The notes beneath the pieces are model-generated. The model saw only the letters and a program-made list of their open reading frames with translations. It was not told the origin of the DNA and did not search any database. Position numbers and translations under genes: made by a program. Of a stretch of 64,000 nucleotides of DNA, positions 9,090-18,573 are shown one piece after another; within the stretch, counting starts at the first letter, position 1; the number at the start of each line of letters is the position of its first letter. The stretch comes from Planotetraspora phitsanulokensis (GTDB taxonomy: Bacteria; Actinomycetota; Actinomycetes; Streptosporangiales; Streptosporangiaceae): the NCBI RefSeq assembly GCF_016863295.1, contig NZ_BOOP01000008.1, positions 1 through 64,000 on the forward strand, given 5' to 3'.

Positions 9090-9902
9090 CTATGACGGCA
9101 GACTCTCTGCCAGGTCGTTCAAGGTGGCGTTGACGACTGGCCAGCACATCTCCACCGTGTCTCTGTCAGGAGTGTGACTCATTCGCACTTGGAGATGCGG
9201 GTGGACCAGGTTGCGAAAGTCCCTGAGCGCGTGACAGAGGCGAAGGACGTCTACCGCTATGAAGCCGTTGTGGTGAGCGAGCTCGATTAGGTCGTGGAGA
9301 TTCTTTTTTCCGAGCGAGCTCTCGGGTATAGATAGCCGATCTCGTGCGGCATCGAGGAGGACTCCTTCGAGAAGGCTTCCCAACATGATGATCGCCGCCA
9401 CGTGGCATCCGTTGTCGCTGCAGGTGCGTGCTTCATCGAGTCGACCTTGCAGCACCTTGGCTAGCTGGGCGTCTTTGACTACCTGACTCATCGTGACCTT
9501 GAGCGTGACGGGCGCGAGGGATCCGGGTGTGGCAAGTGTGGGATCGCATTCGATCACTCGTGGACGACCTGTGGGCCTCTCGACCTTGTATCCCTCGTGG
9601 ATCAGAAAGTCGTTGAGCATCTTGGTGACCCGTGCCGCCGTGTCTGCGGGCTCTCCTAGATACTCTCTCTGGTCGCAGAGACGGAGTATCACCTTTTCGA
9701 TGTCGTCGGGAGCCTTGCGCCGTTCCAGCAGGCGATCCGTCGTCCATTCTCTGCGCGGCCCTCCGTCGTAATCCGGGACATCGGTCCATCCCGCGCCTAG
9801 GAGGAACCCCGGCAGTTCCCATCCTTGGCGGCGGAGAGGCCCATCGTCGCCGCAGATGAGGCGGGCCAGCTCTTGTAGGGTTTTGTCATCAAGACGTTCC
9901 AT
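9090..9902 (-). CDS. HEPN/AbiJ-like abortive-infection protein
   Basis: A 270-residue protein. The N-terminal part (ELPGFLLGAGWTDVPDYDGG, RREWTTDRLLE) resembles N-terminal domains of abortive infection proteins such as the AbiJ group. The C-terminal 110 residues are helical and end with ALRDFRNLVHPHLQ, an R-x6-H arrangement like the catalytic RX4-6H of HEPN ribonucleases, followed by NATLNDL. It starts inside the end of the upstream helicase gene (14-base overlap), so it is translationally coupled. HEPN proteins typically cleave RNA when activated, giving dormancy or death; here the neighbouring helicases would be the sensors. Family assignment comes from pattern recognition only. Confidence 0.55.
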   Translation of the reverse strand: MERLDDKTLQELARLICGDDGPLRRQGWELPGFLLGAGWTDVPDYDGGPRREWTTDRLLERRKAPDDIEKVILRLCDQREYLGEPADTAARVTKMLNDFLIHEGYKVERPTGRPRVIECDPTLATPGSLAPVTLKVTMSQVVKDAQLAKVLQGRLDEARTCSDNGCHVAAIIMLGSLLEGVLLDAARDRLSIPESSLGKKNLHDLIELAHHNGFIAVDVLRLCHALRDFRNLVHPHLQVRMSHTPDRDTVEMCWPVVNATLNDLAESLPS

Positions 9903-12900
9903 GGGTCTCCTCGCCGGTGTCGTTTGAATTTCTATCTCCCGTTTCCTGAAGATCTACGGGCCTCCAGGTAGAAGCAATGGGCGATCCATCGGTGGCTATA
10001 CCGGGCGATATGCCTCGTAATTCCAGTTCCCGCCAGAGTGGTTGCAGCGCCGTATCCGGATCGAGGAAGAAGTCGCCCTCACGCAGCCGCCAAAACTCCC
10101 AGCCCGCGCGTCGTAGCTCCTGTTCGCGGATAATATCTGCGCGTACCCGCTCGGGCGTCGAGTGCCATTCGCGTCCGTCGCATTCGACAGCCAGCTTGCC
10201 GTGTCCACCGGTGACGACTAGATCGATCCTTTTCCCTCCGCCTGCGGGAACCTGAGGAATCACGTGGTACCCGCGCTCGCGGATACGTAGGAAGACACGC
10301 TGTTCGAATAGGGAGTCGAAGGGCCGGTGTGGCACGTCGGGTCGTATGTCCACGAGTTCGGTGGGGGTCAACTCGCCGGTGATCGGCTCGCTCATCCACG
10401 TGAGGAGCGAATGACGAAGATCATTGGTTTTAAGGCGATGCGCCGGAACTGAGGTGAAGAGCCACATTTGATCGCGTGCACGGCTGGCAGCCACATTGAA
10501 CCGCCGGCGCTCCTCTTTCTGCGCACCGGCGATTCTAGGCGGATCTGTGACGACCATTGAGAGGATGATCACATCACGTTGGTCACCCTGGAAGTCAGCC
10601 GGTGCACCCACGCGCAACTTCCGGCGCTCCTGCTCTGGCACCCCGATCTCCTTGCTGATCAGGCGTTCCAGTACGTGGATCTGGCCCAATCCTTGAAGCA
10701 CGACGACGCCGAATGTCTTGCTTGTGTAAGCCGGATCAGCGAATAGTTCGCCTAGCTTTTCGACGATCTGCTGTGCCTCGGTTTCGTTGCGTATCTTGGA
10801 GTCTCTGCCCTCGGTGAAGGCATTTGCGACGTACTCGACGCGCAACGGGTCCAGCCGATCGGCACCGAACTGGCGTAAAGGCACGAGGCGGCCGTCGTAG
10901 AACTGTCGAGATGACCAGCCGATGATCTCTGGCATGCAACGGAAGTGGTCATTCAGCCGAATGACCTTGGGGAAGCGGGCTGACAGCAGAGTGTAGAGGT
11001 TTGCTGTCGGAGCGAAGTCGTCCCGGAATGCCGGACGCATGTCCGGGAGATATGTGTCGAGTCGGTCATGGATCGGTTTTAGTTCTCCGAACCCCATGGC
11101 GGACGGTGCACACTGCTGGTCATCGCCAACAACGATCACGTGCGGCGCGAGCCACAGCAGGAATGCGGCGTCAATGCGCACCTGGCTTGCTTCATCCACG
11201 ATTACGACATCGAAGGAGTCCGGCTGTGGCTGAATCGTCTCCGCAACGAGCGGTAGCGGCATGATCCACGCGGGCACGGCCCCCTGCGCGAGGGACATCG
11301 CGTCTCGTGCGGCATGGCGATAACGCTGGGCGTACCGCTTGCTGGTGCCCTTGCCGAGATTGGTCATCCGGTTCTTGTATGCCTGAAGTGCCTGACGCTC
11401 CAGCTGCGTCATCCTCGTCAAGCAATGCAGCCATGCCTCTGCGGCGGCGAGCTCGGCTGTGATGTCGCCCAGCCTTTGCTCGGCTGTCTCCGATTCTTGT
11501 GCGAGTTTCTGGTCGCGGAGCGGGTCGCTGAGGCGGCGGCAGTATGCCGCAGCATGCCCCCATGACCAAACGGCTTCTAAGTCGGCCAGCCGCTCAGCCC
11601 ACTCCGGCTTGTCCGATGAATCGACCATGCGTGCGGCTAACGCGGGATGGGCGGCGCGCAAGCGCTCGATGAGCTCGTCACACCGCTGCTGGTCACGCCG
11701 CAGCCGCAGGGCAGTTGCTAACGAGTGGAGACCGTGCTCGTACGCTGAAGCATCACGCTGTCGTGCTGCCTGACCGAGGTGCCACGCGTGGGGTGAAGGC
11801 TCCACCAAGAGAGGTGTGAGCTCGCCCTGGAGCGCGTCAAGGACTACGACGGCACTTTGCGCGGCTGCTTGGTCGCGGCCCCACTGGATATTCTCGAACA
11901 ACTCATCCCAGCCGTCGGGCGTACGGACAGGATGACGGAGGCCCGAGGCGAGCAGAATCGCATCGATCTCTTTGCAGACTTCGCCGAACGACCGGATCTG
12001 CTCCAGATCGTCGGCTCGATCACGAAGCGCCGACAGTCGAGCGGCCAAAGTTCCAGTCAGGGACTTCGCCCCCGCCGACTGCCAATGCTCAGCGAGAGCT
12101 GTGACGACCTCCTGCGCACGGAGATACACGAGGATCGCGTCCACATCCTCCGCTCTTTCGGGCGGAAGCCCGTCCACGGAGCACCGGGACAAGATCGGCT
12201 CCGCCTCCCGGACGGCGCGTGGTTTTATGAGGCCGCCCAGCTTCTTCCCGTCGGCCAAGTGCCGGCGCAGCGCCATACTGATCCGCACCATGGCCGCAGC
12301 CTCTTTGGCGTCAACCTGCGGAATATGCACCTGACGCAGGCTCAGCGCGGTAAGCGCCCTTTGGTGCTGCGTAACCCCGCTGGAAATGTCATGCAGATGC
12401 TGCCATCGCCCCTGGTCTCGGCCGGCGAGACTGTCAAGCAGTGCTCGGCCACGCCATTCAGCTCGGTCCCATGAGGTTGCCCGCTGCGATGCCCCAAGAC
12501 GGTGCAACGCATCCAATCCACGTTGCAGAAGCTGTTCCACCGAATCGAGTTGCGGCTTGGGTAGCTGGCTGAGCAGCTCCCCAAGGATGCTCGGCGCCGC
12601 CCTGTCCTGTACGGCAGCCGCCTTCACGAGCTCTTTGAAAGCTTCTGGGCTGGGCACGTCCCGCGCGTCAGGGAGGAACTGATGGACGAGTGCCACCCGC
12701 TCTGGTGTCATCCCTAGAAGGAGGTGACCAAGCTCCAGCGCCTCCGGCTTTGTCAGAGGTGGGGTCTGCGTTATCTCATTCGGAAAAGGCCCGACCCAGT
12801 CGTATCGCGGTGCGACAGCCTGCACGGCTTCGATCACATCGGCTCGTGTACCCGAGTAACCCTTGGCAACCTCACGCTGGACTGTCTCGCTTTCTCGCAG

Positions 12901-14412
12901 TTCGAAGATGTCGTTGCGGAGAGCGGCGCGAGCTCTCAGGGCCTCCGCATGCTGTTTCCGTAGGAGCGCTATGGCACCCGCTAACTCATAGGTATCGGCA
13001 CTCGTCACGCGATCGGAGAGTGCGGTTATGGTACGTTCCAGCTCCTCGACTCCGCGGCCACCCTGGGACGCAAGGCGGACGCACAACTCCTGGAGGGGCC
13101 GAGGAAGCATGTCCCTGACAACAGAGAGTGCCTGGTCTTTAGCGCTGGTCACTAGCACACGCTTACCGCGTGCGAGCAGGGCAGCGAGAAGGTTCGCAAT
13201 CGTGTGTGTCTTTCCGGTACCGGGCGGGCCTTGGACCACGACGGCAGTGTCACTCTGCAGCCGCTCGAGTACCGATTGCTGTGCCGCGTTCGCCGGCAAC
13301 GGGAAGAGCGGATCTGCACCGAGCAGAGGGTCGGCGGAGTGACCAGACCGAGTCCGCCAGGCGAGACGCTCGTCCTGTTCCAGATCGACCACGAGTTGCG
13401 CCAATCCGAGGGGCGCGGTCGCCCCGGGCGCCTCGAGAGAGTCCAGAACCCGTTGGTAAAGATCCACAAGAACATTGCTGTCCCGCTCACGAACGATTAG
13501 AGCGGGCGAAAGCGTCATCACTGCGACTCCGTCCACGGAGTCGGGACGATCCCAACCTTCAGAGAACCGGACAGCATGATCTAGTGCGAGGGAATGCCAT
13601 TTCTGCAGGAGGCCGCGGACCTCGACCGACAAGGGACCGAAGGGGTTCTCCTGGAATTGCTGTCGGAGTGCGTCCACGCGCTCGGCTACGAATCCGTCCT
13701 CCACCTCGAGAAATTGCCGGTCTTCGAGATGAAGGGGAGCATCGTCGGGGATCCGGACGATGATCCCGGCCGTCTGCTTATCCACAGACAAGTCAAGACG
13801 CACGGTGACCAGGTGGCGCTGCACCTGGTCACCTCTGCGCGAGTCCAAACTGAGCAGTCCCACCCCAAGGACGACTTCGAGCGTGTCGTCGTGCTGACTC
13901 AAACGACCGATGACATTAGCGATCTCGCGATGCAACTTCCTGCGAGGCTCTGCTGCCTGTTCTGCTTCCGCCCAGCTACGCCAATTGCTGAGCCACTTCT
14001 GAAACACCGAGGTGACACGCCGTTCGTCTTCCATTGGCTCGGTGGCCGGGACCAGGGATCCGCTCGCGGCTTCCGCAGAAGGCTCTTCCTGGGAAAGCAG
14101 CCTGGGATCGCCGTAAGGGTCAGATACTTGATCGATATCTACAAAACGCGTCAGCAGATCGGGGACCTGCGGAGGTGGCATCCGAGGCTCGTAATCGAGC
14201 ACGAGCACGGTTCCATCCTGGCGTTCGCCTGGTCGCTCAATCCCTTCTGGAAGGTCGGCTAGCCACCAGACCCCCTCCCTTTCCTTGTACTTGTCGCAGT
14301 TACGGATCGAACGGCGACCAGCGCGCACCAAGTCTTGGAGGTAGGCAACCAATCCGACAGTGGCCCGGAGCACCGACGGGTCGGTCGCGGTTCTGACCTC
14401 GGATGTCGGCAT
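9889..14412 (-). CDS. Giant SF1 (AAA_11/AAA_12) helicase with C-terminal Vsr/DUF559-like nuclease domain
   Basis: A 1507-residue protein. Walker A is VQGPPGTGKTHTIANLLAAL (about residue 395); a long helical insert of about 600 residues with coiled-coil character (QRLGDITAELAAAEAWL) follows. Walker B is VVIVDEASQVR (about 1090), then VVGDDQQCAPS, LNDHFRCMPEII and the C-terminal AAA_12 motifs FQGDQRDVIILSMV and RRRFNVAASRARDQ. The last 110 residues form a Vsr/REase fold (FEQRVFLRIRERGYHVIPQV, RIDLVV, AVECDGREWH) with the usual E...D...ExD core. The start ATG 14412 has GGGGGA nine bases upstream. First gene of an operon with a HEPN-like and a SNF2 protein. Helicase-nucleases of this layout are widespread in defence islands; it probably unwinds and cuts foreign DNA. 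Confidence 0.85.
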   Translation of the reverse strand: MPTSEVRTATDPSVLRATVGLVAYLQDLVRAGRRSIRNCDKYKEREGVWWLADLPEGIERPGERQDGTVLVLDYEPRMPPPQVPDLLTRFVDIDQVSDPYGDPRLLSQEEPSAEAASGSLVPATEPMEDERRVTSVFQKWLSNWRSWAEAEQAAEPRRKLHREIANVIGRLSQHDDTLEVVLGVGLLSLDSRRGDQVQRHLVTVRLDLSVDKQTAGIIVRIPDDAPLHLEDRQFLEVEDGFVAERVDALRQQFQENPFGPLSVEVRGLLQKWHSLALDHAVRFSEGWDRPDSVDGVAVMTLSPALIVRERDSNVLVDLYQRVLDSLEAPGATAPLGLAQLVVDLEQDERLAWRTRSGHSADPLLGADPLFPLPANAAQQSVLERLQSDTAVVVQGPPGTGKTHTIANLLAALLARGKRVLVTSAKDQALSVVRDMLPRPLQELCVRLASQGGRGVEELERTITALSDRVTSADTYELAGAIALLRKQHAEALRARAALRNDIFELRESETVQREVAKGYSGTRADVIEAVQAVAPRYDWVGPFPNEITQTPPLTKPEALELGHLLLGMTPERVALVHQFLPDARDVPSPEAFKELVKAAAVQDRAAPSILGELLSQLPKPQLDSVEQLLQRGLDALHRLGASQRATSWDRAEWRGRALLDSLAGRDQGRWQHLHDISSGVTQHQRALTALSLRQVHIPQVDAKEAAAMVRISMALRRHLADGKKLGGLIKPRAVREAEPILSRCSVDGLPPERAEDVDAILVYLRAQEVVTALAEHWQSAGAKSLTGTLAARLSALRDRADDLEQIRSFGEVCKEIDAILLASGLRHPVRTPDGWDELFENIQWGRDQAAAQSAVVVLDALQGELTPLLVEPSPHAWHLGQAARQRDASAYEHGLHSLATALRLRRDQQRCDELIERLRAAHPALAARMVDSSDKPEWAERLADLEAVWSWGHAAAYCRRLSDPLRDQKLAQESETAEQRLGDITAELAAAEAWLHCLTRMTQLERQALQAYKNRMTNLGKGTSKRYAQRYRHAARDAMSLAQGAVPAWIMPLPLVAETIQPQPDSFDVVIVDEASQVRIDAAFLLWLAPHVIVVGDDQQCAPSAMGFGELKPIHDRLDTYLPDMRPAFRDDFAPTANLYTLLSARFPKVIRLNDHFRCMPEIIGWSSRQFYDGRLVPLRQFGADRLDPLRVEYVANAFTEGRDSKIRNETEAQQIVEKLGELFADPAYTSKTFGVVVLQGLGQIHVLERLISKEIGVPEQERRKLRVGAPADFQGDQRDVIILSMVVTDPPRIAGAQKEERRRFNVAASRARDQMWLFTSVPAHRLKTNDLRHSLLTWMSEPITGELTPTELVDIRPDVPHRPFDSLFEQRVFLRIRERGYHVIPQVPAGGGKRIDLVVTGGHGKLAVECDGREWHSTPERVRADIIREQELRRAGWEFWRLREGDFFLDPDTALQPLWRELELRGISPGIATDGSPIASTWRPVDLQETGDRNSNDTGEETHGTS

Positions 14413-14985
14413 GGAGTGTCCCCCTTGTGAGTAGCAAGCCTTTCAGGATCCACCGAGATCGCTCATCGATCAACCGCTTCCTCAAAATTGACCCAAAGCG
14501 GCCAACCTTGATCTTTGTCTCCTGCGGGTCCGCGGGACGTCAACACCTCTAGCGCGGAAGGGCGGGCCTAATGATCGCGATCCGGCCGGCCAGCCGCGGC
14601 CGGTCGCGGACCCGCGTTCTCAGGGCCAATTCAGTTGACAACAGCGAGACATGGACAGAGGCAGCGGCCCAGGCGGTGGCAGACCTAGATCAATGTTCGG
14701 TAGCACGCGCTGTACGTCCTATCGGTCTGAACAGTCACTAGATGGAATGCCGTGATCTGGTAGATCCTGGGCCAGCAGGTCACGGGATGCCGGATGAGGA
14801 AGCGAGCTGCGGCTGCACCGCGCGCACGGCATCATGCGGTCGTCCGCTGGGTGCCCACCTGCCACGCTTCGCCGCTAAGTCACCATCTTTGCTGATGCGG
14901 GACAATGTGACGGGATTGTGATGAGGCAGACCTACGATCTATCCCATTCAGGGACGGGCTGCGGGGACTTACCAAAGGGCTGATA
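14413..14985. other. Intergenic region between divergent genes
   Basis: 573 bases separating the minus-strand helicase operon from the membrane-anchored gene. I see no credible coding sequence and no clear promoter match. A GC-rich stretch near 14580-14620 is locally self-complementary (CCGGCCGGCC-like). It must hold the promoters of both operons, but their elements cannot be assigned with confidence. Confidence 0.4.
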
Positions 14986-15603
14986 GTGAACGCCTCACAC
15001 AAGAATGATCTTGCGAAGTTCGCGGTGCTTGGGATTTTTATTTCCCTGCCCATCGCCGTGAGCCTTGTAGGTGCCCAAATATGGTTAAGCAGGAGTTCCT
15101 CAGGTCTACCGACACCATCCGTGACGGTTACTGTCACGACATCTCATGAGCCGGCCAAATTTCTACCGTCTGACGCTATGTCGGCAACACCGACACCCGC
15201 GTCAAAGGCTTCCCCGGTAAGGAAGCCCAAGCCTCGCCCTGAGGGCACAGTTGAGTTGGTGGAATGGCACGATCAAGTTGCCGATAGCAAGTGTGTCAAA
15301 GTTCAGACGTTCTATGAAAATCGTTCAAATACGGCAATTAAGATGATCGCTCAGACTTTCCTGACTGACTACACACCCAAGCATCGAGCCGGGCAATATC
15401 CTGACAGCAAGAACGGCCCGATCAAGACTCTGACTCAGAACGTGGGAATTCCTCCGTTCGAGACCCGAGAGGTTACGTGGGATGTCTGCGCACCGGAGCT
15501 CGCAAAGCTTATGAATCCTCCATCAGCCGATGGTACGGACGGGTATATGTCCGAAGTCGGTGCGGCCCCTCAAGGGTTCAAATGGAGATGGTTTTCACGC
15601 TGA
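14986..15603 (+). CDS. Membrane-anchored extracytoplasmic protein
   Basis: A 205-residue protein with a short cytoplasmic head, one transmembrane helix (FAVLGIFISLPIAVSLVGAQ, about residues 12-33), a Ser/Thr/Pro linker (about 38-85) and an outside domain of about 115 residues with two cysteines that could pair (DSKCVKVQTF and WDVCAPE). The start is GTG 14986 with AAAGG eight bases upstream. The outer domain looks like a small beta fold, as in FxLYD-type secreted proteins, but I cannot name a family. GC is lower than in the helicase genes. No operon partner. Confidence 0.55.
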   Translation: MNASHKNDLAKFAVLGIFISLPIAVSLVGAQIWLSRSSSGLPTPSVTVTVTTSHEPAKFLPSDAMSATPTPASKASPVRKPKPRPEGTVELVEWHDQVADSKCVKVQTFYENRSNTAIKMIAQTFLTDYTPKHRAGQYPDSKNGPIKTLTQNVGIPPFETREVTWDVCAPELAKLMNPPSADGTDGYMSEVGAAPQGFKWRWFSR

Positions 15604-15836
15604 TCAATGATTCAGTGGATGATCTATGGCCCGATGTCGAAGTGGCATTGTGCCCAGTATGAGGTTGCCACGTTGAAGAACGGCCTCCCGAATGTCTGCG
15701 CGTCTGCGGTCGTCCAGGCATGCAGTGAGCGCAAGTCGTGGCAACATTAGCCATCGCGGCCGGCACTTGTCGGTCTCCGCCGCTGTAATCGCGCAAGATC
15801 GCCTTCATTGGCGTATCTGCTGGCCGGATTGATCAG

Positions 15837-15864
15837 CTGATCGGCCCATCGATGGGCCGATCAG
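15837..15864. terminator. Perfect 28-bp palindrome over the stop of the DUF2075 gene
   Basis: Positions 15837-15864 are a perfect palindrome with the core GGCCCATCGATGGGCC and arms of 14 bases. It covers the TGA (15863-15861) of the minus-strand helicase gene. There is no U-tract, so it fits an actinobacterial-type hairpin terminator or mRNA-end stabiliser; a binding site for a dimeric protein is an alternative. Confidence 0.5.
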
Positions 15865-17729
15865 GTCTCGATTGCAGGGATCAAATGTGTTAGGAAGTTG
15901 CGGGTAGCCGGGTCGACCGCGTAAATAATCGTGCCGCGCATCCCGCGAGTGAGTAGCACTTTGTAGACGTTGCGAGCGAGCTTGTCGAAATCGACATCCG
16001 GTACCGCCTTCTTACTCCTGAAGGCGGGATCCTTGTTCTCAGAGCGAACCGTGACGAGGGAACCGTTCCGGGCTACGAGGTCGGGGCCGATGATGACGCC
16101 GGACCAGTCGTACTCGAAACCTTGGGCGGTGTAGATGCATCCGACCTGTCCGAAGCCGCTTGGTTCGGTTGCCCACAGCATGCTGGGCGGGGCGTCGCCG
16201 ACGGCTCGGTCCCTCTTGACGTTCCACGGTCGTGACCAGTCGCCGATGACGACGTCGTCCACAAGGGAGTCGTCAGTACGCGGGTCGCTCCACGGCCAGC
16301 AGAACCCCGCGGTCATGCGCGCGGTGCCGGGCTTGGCGTGGAGGGCGGCCTCGAGTTCCTGCGGGGAGTGCGCAATTCGTACCTCGAAGTCCTCGTCGCC
16401 GTCCCATGCCACAGGGTCTCCGCTGTTCAGGCCGAGCAGGCGCAGGACCCATTGCTCGTACTTGCGGCTGCCGCCGCAGCGGAATTGTTCGTCCAGGGAG
16501 ACACGGTTGACCGTGTAGCCCCGCGACTGCGCGTACTCCTCGATGGTTTGCACGGCGCCGATCTCACCAGGCCGTACGACCTGGTGCTCGTCGAGCAGGA
16601 AGACCGGCACCCTGGCGGCGGCCATCAACTCGTCGAGTTGTGGGCGGCCGATGCGTTTCGCCGCCGGCGTGAAGCGGTTGGTCGAGGTTTCACGGATGCG
16701 GTGCGCTTCATCGCAAATCAAGACGTCCAGGCTGTTTTGCTCGGCGTCGGTGAAGCTGTTGAAGTACATGAAGAGGTTCTTGATTCGCGTGCTGCCCCGG
16801 CCGGGATAGCGTCGCATGGTTTGGGTGAACGACTGCGAGCCGGTCGCGTGCAGTGCTGTCCTCCCCTGTCGGTAGAGCTCACCCAGTAGGGAGAGGGCGA
16901 TTACGCTCTTGCCGCTTCCGGGGCCGCCGGTGACGATGACGACCTGTTTGAAGTCGGCTCGGCGTGCCTTGTCGACGGCGCGCATGACCAGTTCGTAGGC
17001 GACCTGCTGTTCGTCGAGGAGGGTGAACTGCTCCCGGTCGCGAATCTCATTGGCGGCGTACTCCATGAGCTGCTTGCTCGGCGCTACCGGGCTGCTTAGG
17101 AGCCGGTCGGCGACTTCGGCGCCCGGCTTGTCGGCCAGTCGCTCGCGTAGGTACTTGTGGAAGTCACCGCGCCGCTGCTTGGTGAACAGCCTGCTCCGTT
17201 CGTCCTGGACCTGGTCGTGAAGACCGTCTACGTCGAGGTCCATGGCATTGTGCAAGTAAGCGGCGCCGTGGACGGCTTGCGGCCGATCCTTGAGCACGCC
17301 GAGGAAGTCACACATGTACTCGCAGTAGCGCCGGACCTGCTCGGCAGGGTTGAGCATCTCTCCACCCGGCATGCCGTCCACGATTACCAGGTGCTCGCCT
17401 TGGTCGGACGGCTCTGCGCGGCTCCACTGCTTAAGCTCTACGACGACGTAGGAGTCCTCGCCGGTACGCGGGTGCACGCCTGCTAGCACCACGTCGGCGC
17501 GCTTGCTGGTCAATGGAAGCTTGTACTCGACCAGCATCTCGACTTTGCTGAGCCCCGCATCGGCCAGGTCTCTGGCGAGTGCGGGAAGGCTCCGTTCCCA
17601 TGACTTGGCTTCGGAGGGGGAGGGGCCGCGGCCAGTTGTCATCCGCAGGTGCTCGCTGATTTGCTCGGCAAGCGCCGCTTCGTTGGGCGAGGCAATGAGG
17701 CTCTCCACGGACAGCCGTAATGCCGTCAC
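15861..17729 (-). CDS. DUF2075 (Schlafen group 3-like) helicase with N-terminal PD-(D/E)XK nuclease-like domain
   Basis: A 622-residue protein. The N-terminal 180 residues have a restriction-endonuclease core: KRADVVLAG (Asp) and VVVELKQW (ExK) near residues 75-102. The ATPase shows Walker A VTGGPGSGKSVIALSLLGEL (about 267), Walker B VLICDEAHRIRE (about 338), VFLLDEHQVVRPGE, LDEQFRCGG and a C-terminal NVYKVLLTRGMRGT with the arginine finger. Family members are called DUF2075 and are related to Schlafen helicases. The start is a GTG at 17729 with GGGGGAAG upstream. It lies 105 bases after a MazG-like gene on the same strand; such pairing suggests a joint stress or defence role, the helicase acting on nucleic acid and MazG on nucleotides. 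Function is not proven. Confidence 0.8.
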   Translation of the reverse strand: MTALRLSVESLIASPNEAALAEQISEHLRMTTGRGPSPSEAKSWERSLPALARDLADAGLSKVEMLVEYKLPLTSKRADVVLAGVHPRTGEDSYVVVELKQWSRAEPSDQGEHLVIVDGMPGGEMLNPAEQVRRYCEYMCDFLGVLKDRPQAVHGAAYLHNAMDLDVDGLHDQVQDERSRLFTKQRRGDFHKYLRERLADKPGAEVADRLLSSPVAPSKQLMEYAANEIRDREQFTLLDEQQVAYELVMRAVDKARRADFKQVVIVTGGPGSGKSVIALSLLGELYRQGRTALHATGSQSFTQTMRRYPGRGSTRIKNLFMYFNSFTDAEQNSLDVLICDEAHRIRETSTNRFTPAAKRIGRPQLDELMAAARVPVFLLDEHQVVRPGEIGAVQTIEEYAQSRGYTVNRVSLDEQFRCGGSRKYEQWVLRLLGLNSGDPVAWDGDEDFEVRIAHSPQELEAALHAKPGTARMTAGFCWPWSDPRTDDSLVDDVVIGDWSRPWNVKRDRAVGDAPPSMLWATEPSGFGQVGCIYTAQGFEYDWSGVIIGPDLVARNGSLVTVRSENKDPAFRSKKAVPDVDFDKLARNVYKVLLTRGMRGTIIYAVDPATRNFLTHLIPAIET

Positions 17730-17834
17730 AGGCTTCCCCCAGGCAGCACGAGGTAACTCGTGCGGGTGGGGGCGTATCCGCTCCGGCGTTAGCCGTACAA
17801 GCGCGGAAGCCCGTCGGGCCGCATCACATGGTCA

Positions 17835-18191
17835 TCATGAGGTTAGTGGAGGCGCTTTCCTAGCTGAACCGCGATAGAGATCAGGATCGTAACGACGCTC
17901 GTTCTCGTCCAGTTTGGCGTTGGCGGCCTCGATGAGGTCCACGTCAAGCAGATCGGCAAGGCGGACGAGGTAGAGGCTCACGTCGGCAAGCTCGGACCGT
18001 ACGCGGTCGAAGGTTGCAGGCTCCAGATGCTTTGACTGTTCTGGCGTCAGCCACTGAAACTCAGCCACCAGCTCGCCGACTTCGCCGGCAAGGGCCATCA
18101 CCAGGTTCTTCGGCGTATGGAACTGTCCCCAATTCCGAGCACTCGCGAAGTCCTGCAGCCGTACGGCCAGCTGATTCAGGTCGGTCGTCAC
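17835..18191 (-). CDS. MazG-like nucleotide pyrophosphohydrolase
   Basis: A 118-residue all-alpha NTP pyrophosphatase of the short MazG/iMazG (RS21-C6) type. The metal-binding set EVGELVAEFQWL (ExxE(x)) at about 36-47 and ELADVSLYLVRLADLLDVDL (ExxD) at about 66-85 are both intact. Such enzymes hydrolyse (d)NTPs or damaged nucleotides to NMP plus PPi in the cytosol. The start is GTG 18191, with GAGG directly before it. It precedes the DUF2075 helicase on the same strand and has a truncated paralogue at 21314-21538. In defence loci such enzymes can limit nucleotides or remove a nucleotide signal; which applies here is unknown. Confidence 0.85.
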   Translation of the reverse strand: MTTDLNQLAVRLQDFASARNWGQFHTPKNLVMALAGEVGELVAEFQWLTPEQSKHLEPATFDRVRSELADVSLYLVRLADLLDVDLIEAANAKLDENERRYDPDLYRGSARKAPPLTS

Positions 18192-18573
18192 CTCTGTAAC
18201 CGTACTGCTTTGGGCACCAGGCAGCGTCTCGACTCGGCCACCTGGTCCGCTGCACCCTCACGCAGTAGGAGAGCGGTCGTTGTGTCGACCCCTCACATGG
18301 TCTGACCTGCGCAGACATCGGATTCTGCTTGCGTTCGCTACGTGATGATCCCGCATATGCCCCGTGTTTGTATGGTCGACCACTTCGTCACGCTGCACTA
18401 AACCTCAACCAGCCGGGAGAAGCTCTGCAGGAGACTCGGATGGCAGCCGAGCGCTACCCGGACGGCGCCCGGCCCTGGCTTTGGCCCACCCGGAAGAGCA
18501 GGTCTGTCCGCCATATCCCTAGCTCCCCCTCCGCCAAAATCACGTTTAGCGGGCGCGCAGGAACGCATTGAGG
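18192..18573. other. Intergenic region
   Basis: 382 bases with no convincing gene. A plus-strand frame near 18365-18490 reads RPLRHAALNLNQPGEALQETRMAAERYPDG, which faintly resembles a tetratricopeptide-type tail of a regulator, but it has no start signal or continuing homology. I treat it as possible debris. Confidence 0.3.

Noticed and set aside
9493-9771. Plus-strand frames opposite the HEPN/AbiJ-like gene
   Set aside because: Antisense shadows without homology or start signals.
18329-18571. 80-residue plus-strand protein with a TPR-like stretch
   Set aside because: Similarity is faint, no ribosome-binding site, and both ends are unrelated; treated as possible debris only.
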